From assembly GCA_036936605.1 (NCBI GenBank), contig JAUPFV010000002.1, positions 271,878,770-271,942,769 on the forward strand: a stretch of DNA of 64,000 bases, written 5' to 3'. The first letter of the stretch is position 1. The number at the start of each line of letters is the position of its first letter. Positions 1 to 10,526 of this stretch are shown one piece after another. The notes under the pieces are model-generated. The model made no database searches and had not been told where the DNA came from. It worked only from the letters and a program-made list of their open reading frames with translations. Made by a program: the position numbers and the translations under genes. The DNA is from Limnanthes douglasii subsp. nivea (taxonomy: Eukaryota; Streptophyta; Magnoliopsida; Brassicales; Limnanthaceae).

Positions 1-49
1 TCTAGCCTCATCTCAATTGACTTCCATCCACCTACTCGATGACACGGTG

Positions 50-240
50 CCGCTCCTTGATCAAGCCACCTGCTTGATGAGCTATCAGGCACTCCATCTT
101 TAGACGAATTTGCGCCGCTCATTTATCAAGGCTACATGCTTGATGAGCCGTTGCGCTCCATCTTTAGATGAATCTGCGCCGCTCCTTTATCAAGCCACCT
201 GCTTAATGAACTGTGGCGCTCCATCTATCCAGCAGATCAT
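50..240. repeat. Three 64-bp tandem repeats
   Basis: Three diverged units start at 50, 115 and 179, each beginning CCGCTC and containing a TATCAAGCCACCTGCTT-like core and GCTCCATCTTTAGA. The period is 64-65 bp. They lie in the internal region of the TRIM-like element and have no obvious reading frame. Confidence 0.8.
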
Positions 241-333
241 TCACCTTGAGTATGGCTCTCGGCTTGTGGTATGATGTTCGTAGAATTTCACCCACATCAC
301 AACCCACCACATCGCGTTCCGTCTGGGCCTAGT

Positions 334-345
334 GCTCTGATACCA
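334..345 (-). promoter_or_regulatory. tRNA-Met-type primer-binding site
   Basis: TGGTATCAGAGC on the minus strand, two bases inside the LTR. This is the usual PBS of plant copia and TRIM elements, complementary to the 3' end of initiator tRNA-Met. It fixes both the orientation and the LTR end. Confidence 0.85.
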
Positions 346-347
346 CA

Positions 348-556
348 TGTTCCTCCTCTGTATATAAGTAAGAACACAACCGATCTCAACACTAGTATGA
401 TATTGTCCACTTTGGGCCCACTGACCCGCACAGCTTTGCTTTTGGTCCACTTCCAAAAGGCCTCACACTAATGGAGATGTATTCTTAACTTATATACTGA
501 TCTTTCTTTCCATGTTTAACCGATGTGGGATGTGGGACGTTTGGTCGCACCTAACA
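348..556 (-). repeat. 5' LTR of the TRIM-like element
   Basis: The 209-bp repeat begins TG and ends CA on the minus strand. It has a TATATAAG promoter-like box at 489-496 and the GACAATATCA segment shared by many plant short-LTR elements. A related but truncated LTR pair lies at 35098-35346. The right boundary is fixed by homology: gypsy RNase H sequence resumes immediately at 557. Confidence 0.75.
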
Positions 557-1423
557 ATTTTCTGCCCGGGGAATGTGTTCATAGACAACACTTTTAAACT
601 TAAGCGCTTCATTTTTGAGGAGGAGTAAATACTTCACAAGTTGCTCCTTCTTAGCCTCAGATTGGCCTTGGGCATGGTGGATAAGTAGTTGGGAGTCACT
701 TAACAGCTTCACCCTCTTGGCCCCACAAATGTGGGCTAACTTTAACCCAGCTATAGTTGCTTCGTATTCGGACTCGTTATTAGATTCCCTGAAAGCAAAA
801 TAAATAGCCTGGTACATCTTATCTCCGTACGGGGAAGTTAAACATACTCCTGCACCACATCCCATTGTGCTAGATCCACCATCTGTTCGGACGACCCATA
901 CTTTTTTATCTTTTACATCAGTAGCTTGCTCTGAATCCCTGTCGGAGTGGAATTCGACCAGAAAATCAGCCACAACTTGGGCTTTGACTGCTGTTCGGGG
1001 AGCAAAGTCTATGTCAAAGTCCCCCAACTCTACTGACCACTTAGTCATTCTGCTCGAAATGTCTACTTTTTGAAGGACATTTTTTAGGGGAAAAGAGGTC
1101 CGGACAATGATAGGATGAGCCTGGAAATAAGGCCTCATCTTCCTTGCAGCTACCACCAGGGCTAATGCCAATTTTTCAAGTTTTAAGTAACGCTTCTCTG
1201 CATCTATCAAGCTTTTGCTGATGTAGTACACTGGATGGGGATGACTATCGACCTCTCTTACCAGCACAACACTGATGGCACAACTTGAAACTGCCAAGTA
1301 TACAAAGAGAGTCTCCCCATCGACTGGTTTGGAAAAAGTTTTGGGGGAGGACAGGTGTTTCTTGATCTCATTGAAAGCCTCATCGCACTGCGGGGTCCAA
1401 TCAAAGCCATTTGCACCCTTCAA
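557..1423 (-). pseudogene. RNase H plus archaeal-type RNase H of Tat element (truncated)
   Basis: About 289 codons stay open. The first half is the RT-linked RNase H (LFVYLAVS, VYYISKSL, KLEKLALALVVAARK). The second half, from about residue 180, is the extra archaeal-type RNase H, with catalytic positions visible as RTDGGSS, NESEYEA and LLSDSQ. These enzymes remove the RNA strand of the RNA/DNA hybrid during reverse transcription. The reading frame runs into the inserted LTR at 556, which removes the last catalytic Asp (the ADSLA motif present in the sister copy) and all of integrase. A short break separates it from the upstream RT. Confidence 0.82.
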
Positions 1424-1534
1424 AGTTTAAAAGAAAGGAGCACACATGTCCGAAGACCTTGAGATAAATCTGTTTAAGGCAGCTAACCTCCCCGTTAACC
1501 GTTGTACTTCTTTAATGTTTCGAGGAGGTTCCAT

Positions 1535-2410
1535 CTAGAAAAGAGCATTTAGCTGGTCCGGATCGGGCTGTATTCCATGCTCACTTATGATATAGCCTAG
1601 AAACTTCCCGGACTGCACTCCGAACACACACTTTTCAGGGTTTGACTTCAAATTCACTTTTACCAAGCTGGCAAAAGTTTCTTGGAGATCGGACAAGTGC
1701 AACTGCTCATGTACGCTCTTCACCATCATGTCATCAATGTACACTTCCATATTTCTTCCAATTTGATCAGCAAATCCCTTGTTGACTAACCTCTGATAAG
1801 TAGCCCCAGCATTTTTCAAACCAAATGGCATAACTTTGTAGCAATGAAGAACTCTGTCTGTGATAAATGTGGTATGCTCTTGATCCCTTGGATCTACTTG
1901 AATCTGATTGTATCCGGAGAAAGCATCCATAAAGGAAAGCAGCTTGTTCCGAGAGGTAGAGTCTACTAACTGATCAATCCGGGGGAGCGGATACAAGTCT
2001 TTTGGGCAAGCTCTATTGAGGTCTGTGAAGTCAATGCACATGCGCCACTTTCCATTCTTCTTTTTCACCAAGACAGGATTGGCAGTCCACAAAGGGTATT
2101 GAGACTCCTTGATATGCCCCATCTTTGTGAGCCTGTCAACCTCTTGTACAATGACATCAGCTTTTTCTTTGGAAAAAGCTCTTCTTTTTTTAACTACTGG
2201 TGCTAAGTCTCTCCGGACTGATAGTTGATGTGATATCACTTCTGATGGGACTCCAGTAACATCAGCATTGCACCAAGAAAAAACGTGCTGATGGTTTTTT
2301 AAAAACTTCAACATTTCATTCTTCAACATAGGCGGCATTTTAGATCCTATCTTGACACTTTTCCCATCTTCCAAACAGTGTGTTTCCACCTCTTCAACTG
2401 GTATCAACAC
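1535..2410 (-). pseudogene. Ty3/gypsy reverse transcriptase domain
   Basis: A 291-codon open stretch encodes the gypsy RT core: the WTANPVLVKKKNGKWRMCID region, FMDAFSGYNQI with the first catalytic Asp near residue 160, MPFGLKNAGATYQ, and the YIDDMM box with the catalytic Asp pair near residue 225. All three catalytic aspartates are present, so the domain looks intact by itself. It is cut off by stops and frame changes from protease upstream (2411-2596) and RNase H downstream (1424-1534). It would be translated as part of the pol polyprotein. Confidence 0.9.
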
Positions 2411-2596
2411 TCTGGGGGTCTCCCTAGGGTCATCAATTTCACCCTCGCCCCCAGAAAGGCCCTCAAACTGCTATTGTTCATTGATACGGACTGCCCTCAG
2501 CGTTCGAGGAGCCAAGGCAGTGGTATAACATTCTCTTGCAATCTTTTGGCTGCTCCGGACAACTCCAACCTGCCTCTGAACAGCATACTTCAAGCA

Positions 2597-3196
2597 TTAG
2601 TGGACTGTTGAAGCCACTGCATGCATCCTAGAGAGCCAAGACCTCCCCAGAATAGCATTGTAGCAAGTGGGACAATCCACCACAATAAAGAGTATTCTGA
2701 CCATTTTCTTGAAAGGGCCCTTGCCCAATAGCACCTCTTCTTCGAACTCTCCGATCACATCTGCTGAGCTGCCTGTGAAGCCCACGATTGACCTGTCCGA
2801 ATTCTGAATTACAGCTGGATTTTTCATTTTCTTGTAAGTGGTTAGGAAAAGGATATTGGCTGAGCTTCCAGTATCCACCAGGATTCGTCTTATGTCATTG
2901 CCCCCTATAGATGCTCCTATGACAACAGCATCCTCATGAGGGCCAGCAATGTTTCTTAAATCATCTTCATCAAACACAATGAAGGGAAATGAGTTTGGTG
3001 ACTGATAGGATGTCATGCCTCCTTCTAGCTGGGAGGCTAAAGTATGAACATGCCTCTTCCTCGAAGAAGCAGTAGGAGCTGTCATAGTGTCTCCTCCGAA
3101 AATTGTAAGCGACTCAAAAAACTTAATAAGCCCGGAGACTGATCTAGAACATTCCTCTATAGCACCCACTCTGTTTCGAGTTGGATCAGGATCCAA
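2597..3196 (-). pseudogene. Retrotransposon aspartic protease region
   Basis: About 199 codons include the protease active site (LVDTGSSANIL, near residue 105) and the upstream Tat-type gag-protease linker with IVFDEDDLRNI. The protease cleaves the gag-pol polyprotein. The sequence ILGRSWL near the end is the usual retropepsin C-terminal motif. The frame is separated from gag upstream by a stop at about 3200. Confidence 0.85.
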
Positions 3197-3205
3197 GTAT
3201 TCAGA

Positions 3206-3502
3206 TTACACGTCAAACCTTTCAACTATAACCATGGCCCCCTCCGGAGCAGCATTACTTGGACCAACCCGGTGAGTGTTATCAGGCATGTTGCCTCCTC
3301 TTCTTTTAACGTAAGCTCCCAGCTTCCCCATTTCAATCAATTTCTGAACTTCTTGTTTCAATGCTATGCAGTCATTGGTGGTATGACCAATATCATTGTG
3401 ATATTGGAAAAAAGAGTTGTTGCGATGCTCTCTGGGAGACGGCAGCGTCGCCGGTCTCCGGTAATGCACCTCATCCTTTGTTTTATCAAAAATGGTGGCC
3501 AC
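3206..3502 (-). pseudogene. Gag C-terminus with Tat-type zinc-binding region
   Basis: Ninety-eight open codons carry the conserved plant gypsy gag segment FFQYHNDIGHTTNDC followed by ALKQEVQKLIEMGKL. This His/Cys region is typical of the end of Tat gag proteins. It continues the gag frame of 3533-4857 after a break. Confidence 0.75.
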
Positions 3503-3532
3503 ACTTTCTTTTAACTCCGCGAACCACTCCGG

Positions 3533-4857
3533 TTACACCCATGGCCCTCTTTTATTTCTGGATTGCTGACTCTGAGCAGGAGCAGCTCGCTGAGACTGAG
3601 CTTTTGCTCTACCATGCCCCTGTCCGGTTTCTCTTGCTTTGTTCCCGGACTGATTTTGATTGGGACTTGGTGCCACTGGGGTAGACCTCACCTGCCTGTG
3701 CACCCTGGTTTTCTTTATTTCATCAACATTTATCTGTTTGCCAACCTGATTCAGCAACCCTCCCCAGGTCATGGCCTTCTTCATGGTTACTGAATCAGCT
3801 AGATTGCCTGGATTCAAACCTTGCCTTAGGGATGCTATTGCCACCTGTTCGAAGCAATCATCCAACCCATTCTTGGTGTTCACAAAACGACTTATATATT
3901 CTTTCAAGGATTCATTTGGTTCCTGGGCACAATGGATTATTGTGTCTCCATTGCCCTTCAACTCTTTACTCCCTACGAACTGCCTTCGAAAGGCCACCCA
4001 AAACGTATCGAAATATTTAATACAACCCTGAGCCAGGCTGTTGTACCATTTCAGAGCACTCCCCGTAAAGGATTGGGAGAAGCCCTACAAAGTAGTTTAT
4101 CATCGTCGTCAAAGTTCATCATGAAGTTTTTAAATTGCTCCAGATGGCTGTCCGGATCAGTACTGCCATCGTACTTCTCTATTTTGGTGCTGTTAAACCT
4201 CTTGGGGAGGTTTCCGGACAGAATTTTAGAAGACAATGGAGATTGCCTCCAATTCCTTCCACGACTGAACACAGTATCCTCATTGGGAGTTGCAAAGATA
4301 CCTGGTTCATCGTGGAAGGCAAAGGGATCCATCAGCATCTTGTCCACATGCCTCCGGTTATGAGATGACCCCTTGCCAATATGCTTCTTCATTCTTCCAT
4401 GTGTATCTCTTTTTCTTGAATATTTTTTAATTTGCTTTTGCTTTTTTCTGGTTCGACCCTCATCGCTGCTAGAGGATAAGGATTTTTTAACTCCATCATT
4501 GTCCGAAGAGCTATCAGAAGATTCTGAGCTTGAGTCAGAACTCTCCACAGGCTTGGACCGGTGAGACTTTTTAGAACTGGCATGAGTCTTTTTGGTGCTC
4601 ACATGAGTCTTCGAAGACTCATGCTCTCTGGGGTTATCGGTGTGATGAGCAACCGATGCTTTAGATTTTTCTTTCACGCCCATCTTGGCCTTTTCAGCCC
4701 TCAGAGCTTCTATTTCACACTTTAGCCTATCACGCTCTTCGATAGTGTATTCATCGTTCTCTTCCACCACTTCGAGCAAAGCCGGTGGTAGCTCTGGATT
4801 GTCCGGATTCATTCGGACAGATTTTCTTAGCTGGTTTTGAATGCTTGATTCAGGCAC
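3533..4857 (-). pseudogene. Gag (capsid) of Tat element, two frames
   Basis: Gag packages the element RNA. Two open pieces, 4051-4857 (268 codons) and 3533-3997 (154 codons), together match the single 387-codon gag of the sister element at 32330-33493. The N-terminal third is Ser/Lys-rich and low-complexity (SSDSSSES), then comes the capsid-like part (LPKRFNSTKIEKYDGSTDP, then AFRRQFVGSKELK, then ESLKEYISRF). The break near 4000-4050 is a frameshift relative to the sister copy. The start at 4857 lies just inside the PBS, as expected. Confidence 0.85.
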
Positions 4858-4864
4858 CTTCTCC

Positions 4865-4882
4865 TCCCACTGTGGTCGCCAA
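4865..4882 (-). promoter_or_regulatory. Primer-binding site of the Tat element
   Basis: TTGGCGACCACAGTGGGA on the minus strand, five bases inside the LTR end. It resembles the TTGGCGCCGTCTGTGGGA form common in Tat elements. The same 18 bases occur at 33547-33564. I cannot assign the exact tRNA. Confidence 0.65.
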
Positions 4883-4887
4883 TTTGG

Positions 4888-5302
4888 TGTGGATAATAAT
4901 CGCCTGAGGGTAGGCTGGTAATTTCAGTTGGTGTTTTAAGGACGTATGTGGGTGTTAAGTGTTTAGAGTAGAGAGTAGAGAGATAATTAAGCAGCTTGGT
5001 AGCAGTTAATTTTCATTACCTATAGTTAATGCAGGTGGTTGGGTATTTATACCCTGATGTTTGGGCCCTTATGGGCTTTCGGGTCATGTTTAATGGACCT
5101 TGGTCATGTTCAAAGACCCATGAGCTCTAAGCAGGAGAGCAAGTAGCTTAGTCAAGAAGTGTGTAGGTTTTTTAGTACTTTTGTCATAGTTCGAACAGTC
5201 CTATGGTTATAGTGTTCAAAGTAATCTGTCCGGTCTGTCCGGTTTGGAGGCTTTGGACTGATCTGTCCGCGTCCGGGGAGCATGCTGAATTCGGACTCAT
5301 CA
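4888..5302 (-). repeat. 5' LTR of truncated Tat element
   Basis: A 415-bp LTR, TG...CA on the minus strand, clearly homologous along its length to the 405-bp LTRs at 23613 and 33570. It keeps the TATAAATA promoter box (5044-5051, inside the near-palindrome GGGTATTTATACCC). Its U3 end is rich in GTCCGG/TTCGAAC-type short repeats. Confidence 0.85.
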
Positions 5303-5499
5303 GGATTAATATGGTTATACTTGTTCGTTTAAAAAAAACTATAACTCTTTTATGACAATCGTGTAATTGAATGAAGTGTTGTTGATTATCATTATACTTT
5401 ATATAGATGAAACAATTATAATGAATGTAACGCATATAATAGCTTATGAAACTTCAGCTTATTTGTCGCACATGTGTTTATATCACATCTTTAAAAATT
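5303..5499. other. AT-rich flank, nothing recognised
   Basis: AT-rich sequence between the gypsy LTR and the start of recognisable copia coding sequence. No reading frame, repeat or RNA gene seen. It may be the decayed front part of the copia element. Confidence 0.4.
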
Positions 5500-6060
5500 G
5501 AATAGATAAGTTTGTTGTTGATGGCCTTTTAGTTCCTATTGATTATAATAATTTAGATAAATGTATTGGGTGTATAAAAAAACAAACCAAGCATAGAAAA
5601 GTTTGAAGTCTCGTGTACTAAAGACATCTTAGAGTTAATTCATACATATATTTGAGACATAATCCCTAAAACCTCTTGGAATGGTCAAAGAAACTTTATT
5701 TTTTATACACGAATATTTACGATATGATTACATTTACTTGCTTCATAAGAAATCAAAGACCATTGAACATTTAAGTCCTTCAAGTATGAACTTGAATTAT
5801 AATAAGGTAAACATATTAAGACTGTCAAATCTGATTGTGGTGGTGAATACTATGCAAGGTATGATAATTTAGGAGATTACCATCATGACCCATTATCTTT
5901 CTACCTCCAGGAGTGTAGAAATATCCCTCAATACACCATGTTGAGATCGCCCATTATGGATGATATATCTGAGTGACGAAACCACATGTTAATGGATATG
6001 GTGAAGAGCATGATTGCTAATACATCTGTACCATATTTTCTATAGGGGTGAAGCACTTAA
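5500..6060 (+). pseudogene. Copia integrase fragment
   Basis: Translated pieces match the copia pre-integrase and integrase core: a CIGCIKKQTKHRK zinc-region end, then SDCGGEYY with the second catalytic Asp, then a PQYTMLRSP motif and a final MLMDMVKSMIANTS segment. Integrase inserts the cDNA into the host chromosome. Several stops and frame changes interrupt it. Confidence 0.7.
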
Positions 6061-6559
6061 GTTTGTATAATACAACCTTAACAGGTTACCCACTTTATCT
6101 ATAACTAAAACACCACATGTATTATTCAGAGGGTGCAAACCTAGCTTGAATAATTTTCATGAGTCAGAATTTTTGAAAGAAGCAAAACATTATATGCATA
6201 TTGAATAAAAACTGGAGTCCAAAGTAGTTAATTATAATTCCATAAAGTACCTAGAATACTTTATAGGTTACAAAGTTTACTTTTCCATTAAGCGTTTGAT
6301 ATTTAAGAAGAGATATACATTTTTTATGGAAATGATTTTTATAGGAAATGATTCAGATAATAACACCATCTTTAAGGAGGAACTGACACCAATTCATTCA
6401 GTCTCTGACGTCGATGCTCTGACTACAGTTAGTGCACCAATCATCAACAAAATTTGATTGATTTCAGTTGCAGTTCTCAAAGTGATGTTTTGCATTCACC
6501 TCAAGTAACAAATTTGGAAGTTGTTTATGTTGAACAAATTCAGAAACCTCAAATAACAA

Positions 6560-7830
6560 AACAACATAATAAGCCATCATTATGTATGTTCACTCGAGAG
6601 AGCAAGAATTGTATGTCATTGGACTATGTGTAATTTCTTAATGAGCATAAAGATACTCCAAACGTTCTTGAATATGACCTTATCACCTTTCAAGATGATA
6701 TGAAAATTTCAAACTCTAAACTTTGGATTGAAGAAATGAATGTAAAGTACAAATTGATGTGTGATCATTCAGGTTTGGATCTTACCACTTTACCTGAAGG
6801 GATGAAATCATTAAGGTGAAAATGGATATTTAAAATGAAACATGATGCTTCAGGTAAAATCAAAAGATATAAAGCTTGTATTTTAGTAGAAATGTGCAAT
6901 CAAACTGAAAGAATTGATTATTCAGAGACTTTTTCTCCAGTATCATCAAAGGGCTCATTTTTAGAATAATCATGGTACTTGTTATTCATTTCGACTTAGA
7001 GCTTCATCAGATGGATGTTAAGATAGTGTTTCTCAATGAATATATTTAAGAAACAATTTACATCAAGCAACTTGAAAACTTTATGGATGAGACCCAAAGT
7101 AAATAGTATATAATCTAAACAAATTTGATATGAAAGACCTCGATGAAGTTTCCTATGTGTTGGGAATATGTATTGTAAGCGACTGTAGTAGGGGAATCAT
7201 GTATATATCGTAAGAGGTATACATTCAAAGTATGTTACGTTGGTATGGTTTGGAGAATATCAAACTTATAGTTATTCTTATAGTGAAAGAAATACATTAT
7301 TACATCAGTACCCGAAACATATTCATAGATTCAGTTTGTGGAGATGATACCATATGCTTTAGCAATTGGTAATATCATGTATGCTTATATATGCACCAGA
7401 CCACATATAAAATTCACAGTTGGAATGTTGGGAAAGTACTTGAGCAATGCGAGAGTTTCCCATTGGAATGTAGTAATGAGGGTGCTCTGGAACTTAAAGA
7501 ATACCAAATATTTTGGATTGACATATAACAGGTTGGATTACTTGAAGACCGTAGGCTAATGCGATTCAGATTTTTTAGGGAGTGTAGAAACCAAAAATTC
7601 TACCACCGATTATGTATTCATTATAGTGTAATATGTTATATCATGGAAGGGAATTGAATTATCTTTCCTAATTTATCGACACAACAATTCAGCTGTCATA
7701 TTCTTGAATGAAAACAGTATCACCAACAAGTATAAGCATATAAACATTAACTTTTGGTCCATAAAGAAATGAGTTTGAAAATACCAAATAAAAATGGAGC
7801 ATACTCATACACACTCCATGGTTACAGATT
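6560..7830 (+). pseudogene. Copia RT and RNase H fragments
   Basis: Motifs in order: LWIEEMNVKY, LTTLPEGMKSLR, KWIFKMKHDASGKI, YKACILVE, IDYSETFSPVSS (RT N-terminal half). The YVDD part is missing or unreadable. Then NKFDMKDLDEVSYVLGI and a C-terminal region with WNVVMRVLWNLKNTKYFGLTY, the copia RNase H lead-in. Multiple stops and frameshifts; not functional. Confidence 0.75.
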
Positions 7831-7923
7831 AGTTTAATAAGGAATTTCAACCCTTCATCTCTAAGGAGCTCATGGTTTGCATGAATGTCATTAGTTTATA
7901 GGGTACATAGATTCAGCGGGAGT

Positions 7924-8446
7924 GATGTCTTTTTTCAGATTGTATTATTACTTCATAACATATGTATACATTTTCAGTTAAAAAATATTATATCTGATTT
8001 ATATTACCCTTATCATTTGAATGAAATTAAGTGATCTCAAATTTTAGTAAAGTATGACTAGTTCAAAGTTGACACTTGTCGATTAGAGGGTCATGCCGTA
8101 ATTTCATGTTGCACTCTATGAGAAGTCATGGTTCGTGAAGGTGGTGGTTAGCAATGTATTTGTAACAAAAATTGTTACGCATGTCATAAGTCGTTGTGGA
8201 ACCTCTTTGGTCAATTGTTGACTATCATCTGACATGAATAAATATTTATATATTATTTATGAACAACATTGTTTTATAGTGTACAATTCAGATGGATACA
8301 CTTTAGTACACATGAATCATCCAATGCGGATATTATAAGGAAGTGTAATTGGAATGTTTATTCATGTGTGAATCGAGAGTGTTCAGGTTTGTTGTTACCA
8401 ATCGAATTAATTAAAATAATCAATATTATGTATATTGGACTTAAAG

Positions 8447-8450
<4 letters not shown>
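7924..8450 (+). repeat. Probable copia 3' LTR, partial
   Basis: Starts TGATGTC just after a GCGGGAG purine tract. The middle (GTATGACTAGTTCAAAGTTG, GGTCATGCCGTAAT) resembles copia LTRs of the Tork kind by memory. The right end is lost in the TA microsatellite and the MULE insertion. It may resume after 10527, where the sequence has similar composition. Confidence 0.45.

Positions 8451-8512
<62 letters not shown>
8451..8512. repeat. (TA)n microsatellite
   Basis: About 31 uninterrupted TA dinucleotides, just upstream of the MULE insertion site. Confidence 0.95.
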
Positions 8513-8515
<3 letters not shown>

Positions 8516-8540
8516 CAGCATTGTGAAATAATAAAATTTA

Positions 8541-8627
8541 GGGTATGGCTATATATACCCAAAACTGGGTTAAGTTTACCCAAAAAATGCAGTTGACTTT
8601 AGTTTGTCTTTTTATGACAAAAATACC
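8541..8627 (+). repeat. Left terminal inverted repeat of MULE
   Basis: Imperfect inverted match to 10421-10517, best over the first 50 bases (GGGTA...TATATATACCCAAA...TTAAGT.TACC). Adjacent to the 9-bp target duplication. Confidence 0.8.
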
Positions 8628-9248
8628 CTCAGACATCCATTTAATTACAGAATTGACATTAAGTAAAAAAACACTAAGTATATCCTAAATATACCCAAAT
8701 CACAAAATAACATATTTTACTATCTTTACCCAAAAACACTTTGATTTAGTAGATCAAACCCATGTTACTACAATTTGGTGAAGTTCTTCAAAATGTTCTT
8801 GAACATTCAAAGTTGCCTCAAGAACATTCAAACTCACTTCAAAAAAAATTATTTTTTTTTATAATAAAAACACAAAATCAAACATGAATCAATCCGAACT
8901 AAGGTAAAAAAATGTTTTTTTTTAATTTTTTTTTTCCGGTGCGAATGTGCTGAACCTGTGGTTCATGCCATGATTTTTTTTTCCTTTTTTGTCCTCCAAA
9001 CTCCTATTTCAACGTGTTTAAGTAAAAAAAAATTATTTAGTTTCATTTTTTAAAAATAAATTGGTATTGCCTGAATCATACAGATGAATATACTCAAGAT
9101 TTCACGCTCGAAAATAGAAATACAATAAAACTTTATTAATTGATCTTAATATTTATTGTTTGTATTCATGGATTTTTTCTTCGATTTTAAAAATTAAATC
9201 TAATTTTTTTAGAAAAATATACAAATAGTGATACATATACCAATATAT

Positions 9249-9640
9249 AAAGTTTACTTATAATTATATTTTAAATATTATTTATATATACAATATTTGT
9301 AACGTTACTATATATATTTATTAAATTTTAATCAAATTTTATTAATTAAAGTTTGAGTATAATTATATTTTAGATATTATATATACACAAAACTCGTAAG
9401 TTACTATTTATTTATTCAATTTATATGATATTTTATTAATTAAAGTTTAAATATAATTATATTTTAGATATTATATATATACAAATTTTTTGTATCTTAC
9501 TATATATTTTTATTAAATTTATATGAGATTTTATTTATTAAAGTTTAAATATAGTTATATTTTAGATACTTTTAATATATATATATATATATTAAACTTG
9601 GTACGTTACCATATATATTTATTAAAAAAATTTAAACTTA
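9249..9640. repeat. AT-rich minisatellite, ~97-bp period, 4 units
   Basis: Units start at 9249, 9348, 9442 and 9540, each beginning AAAGTTT and continuing TATAATTATATTTTAGATA. Each unit also has a variable TTAC-TATATATTTATTAAAT part. It lies inside the MULE. Confidence 0.85.
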
Positions 9641-10420
9641 TCCGAGTATTATTAAGTATATTTATTCATTTTTAATGTATGAGAATACATAAATAATTAA
9701 GTTAAAATTCAATTTAAAAAATATCACATTAATTAATTTTTAAATACAGAAATTGTTAATATAAATTAATTATAATTGAATTAAAATTATAAATTATATA
9801 CATAAATAAATATTTTAAAAAAAAGGTCTTGAAATGCGGTATAAACTATTTGATTAAATACCTAAAATAAACACAAAGATTATAAAAACACTTAAAATAA
9901 ATTATTATAACCATTAAATATATTAAACTAAAATAACTCTTTTGAAAAAAATTAATAAATTTAAAAACGTTAGTTTAAAAAAAAATTAAAGACTCAATTA
10001 TATAAAAAAAATATTAAAAAAATATTAAAAAAAATTGTCTGCACCGTCGGTGCAAGTCTTGTGTACCGATGGTGCATTGGGCTTGCACCAGTACTGGGTT
10101 TATGCACCGATGGAAAAAAACACAAAAAAAAGATTTTTTTTCCTAATTTAGTCTTAAATCTAATTATGAAATTAAATCTAATTCTAATCTATGATTTTCA
10201 GAAAAAAAAACTTAAAAAATTCATAGCAATTAAGTCTAAACAATAAAAAATCTTTAATCAAACAAAAGCTCAAATCTAAAAAATACTTACTTCGCCGGAA
10301 AAATTAGATAGAAGTAAGATATATGTTAGAGACAAGTAAGAGTGAATGTGGAATGTTAGAGAAAAAATGAAGTGGAAGGATTTAGTAAAAAAGAAAAGAG
10401 CTTATATATATCTCTAAAAT

Positions 10421-10517
10421 GGTATTTTTATCAAAAATTGGGTATACTTATACCACTTTTGGGTAAACTCAAAATTTGGTATACTTAAACTACATTTGGG
10501 TATATATAACTTGACCC
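10421..10517 (-). repeat. Right terminal inverted repeat of MULE
   Basis: Inverted partner of 8541-8627. It contains three spaced copies of a GGTATA(C)TTA-type motif, suggesting internal repetition of the terminus. Confidence 0.8.
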
Positions 10518-10526
10518 TAAAATTTA

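Larger units (their letters stand above)
1..556 (-). mobile_element. TRIM-like LTR retrotransposon, 5' part
   Basis: Read on the minus strand, this starts with a 209-bp LTR (TGTTAGG...GGAACA), then a 2-base spacer, then the classic initiator-tRNA-Met primer-binding site TGGTATCAGAGC, then non-coding internal sequence holding short tandem repeats. No gag or pol is visible in the 333 internal bases present. Short LTR, perfect PBS and no coding capacity fit a TRIM, but a larger copia element with a short LTR cannot be excluded because the other LTR lies beyond the window start. It sits directly in the RNase H end of the gypsy element to its right. The 5 bases next to the LTR (557-561, ATTTT) are the predicted target duplication; the partner copy is outside the window. 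Confidence 0.72.
557..5302 (-). mobile_element. Tat/Retand-type Ty3/gypsy element, truncated
   Basis: Minus-strand order is LTR (4888-5302), PBS, gag, protease, RT, RNase H, archaeal-type RNase H. The order and the double RNase H are those of the plant Tat lineage. It stops inside the second RNase H, where the TRIM-like element begins, so integrase, any antisense gene and the 3' LTR must lie beyond the window or be lost. It is a close relative of the element at 23613-33974: the proteins align along their length with scattered substitutions. The five bases after the LTR (GGATT, 5303-5307) would be one copy of the target duplication. Frameshifts separate most domains, so it is not autonomous. 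Confidence 0.85.
5500..8450 (+). mobile_element. Decayed Ty1/copia retrotransposon
   Basis: Successive fragments in copia order on the plus strand: integrase (about 5500-6060), linker, RT (about 6560-7100), RT end and RNase H (about 7110-7830). Then comes a purine tract (GCGGGAG, near 7917) followed by TGATGTC, which probably starts the 3' LTR at 7924. Every segment has stops and frameshifts, so it is old. The 5' LTR and gag are not visible. Confidence 0.75.
8541..10517. mobile_element. Non-autonomous Mutator-like (MULE) element
   Basis: A 1,977-bp element flanked by perfect 9-bp direct repeats TAAAATTTA (8532-8540 and 10518-10526), the target-duplication length of Mutator elements. The ends are long imperfect inverted repeats: GGGTATGGCTATATATACCC on the left against GGGTCAAGTTATATATACCC read inward from the right, with similarity continuing about 90 bp to a shared AAAAATACC segment. 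There is no transposase frame; the interior is very AT-rich and holds a 4-unit minisatellite. It must be moved by a MULE transposase encoded elsewhere. Confidence 0.85.

Noticed and set aside
50..240. CRISPR-like array
   Set aside because: Contiguous 64-bp tandem units without spacers, in a plant retroelement.
557..5302. Endogenous pararetrovirus
   Set aside because: LTRs, PBS, gag-PR-RT-RH order and the second RNase H identify a Tat-lineage gypsy retrotransposon; no movement or coat protein motif.
8269..8526. An 85-codon frame ending in Tyr-Ile repeats
   Set aside because: Created by the TA microsatellite within a decayed copia LTR.
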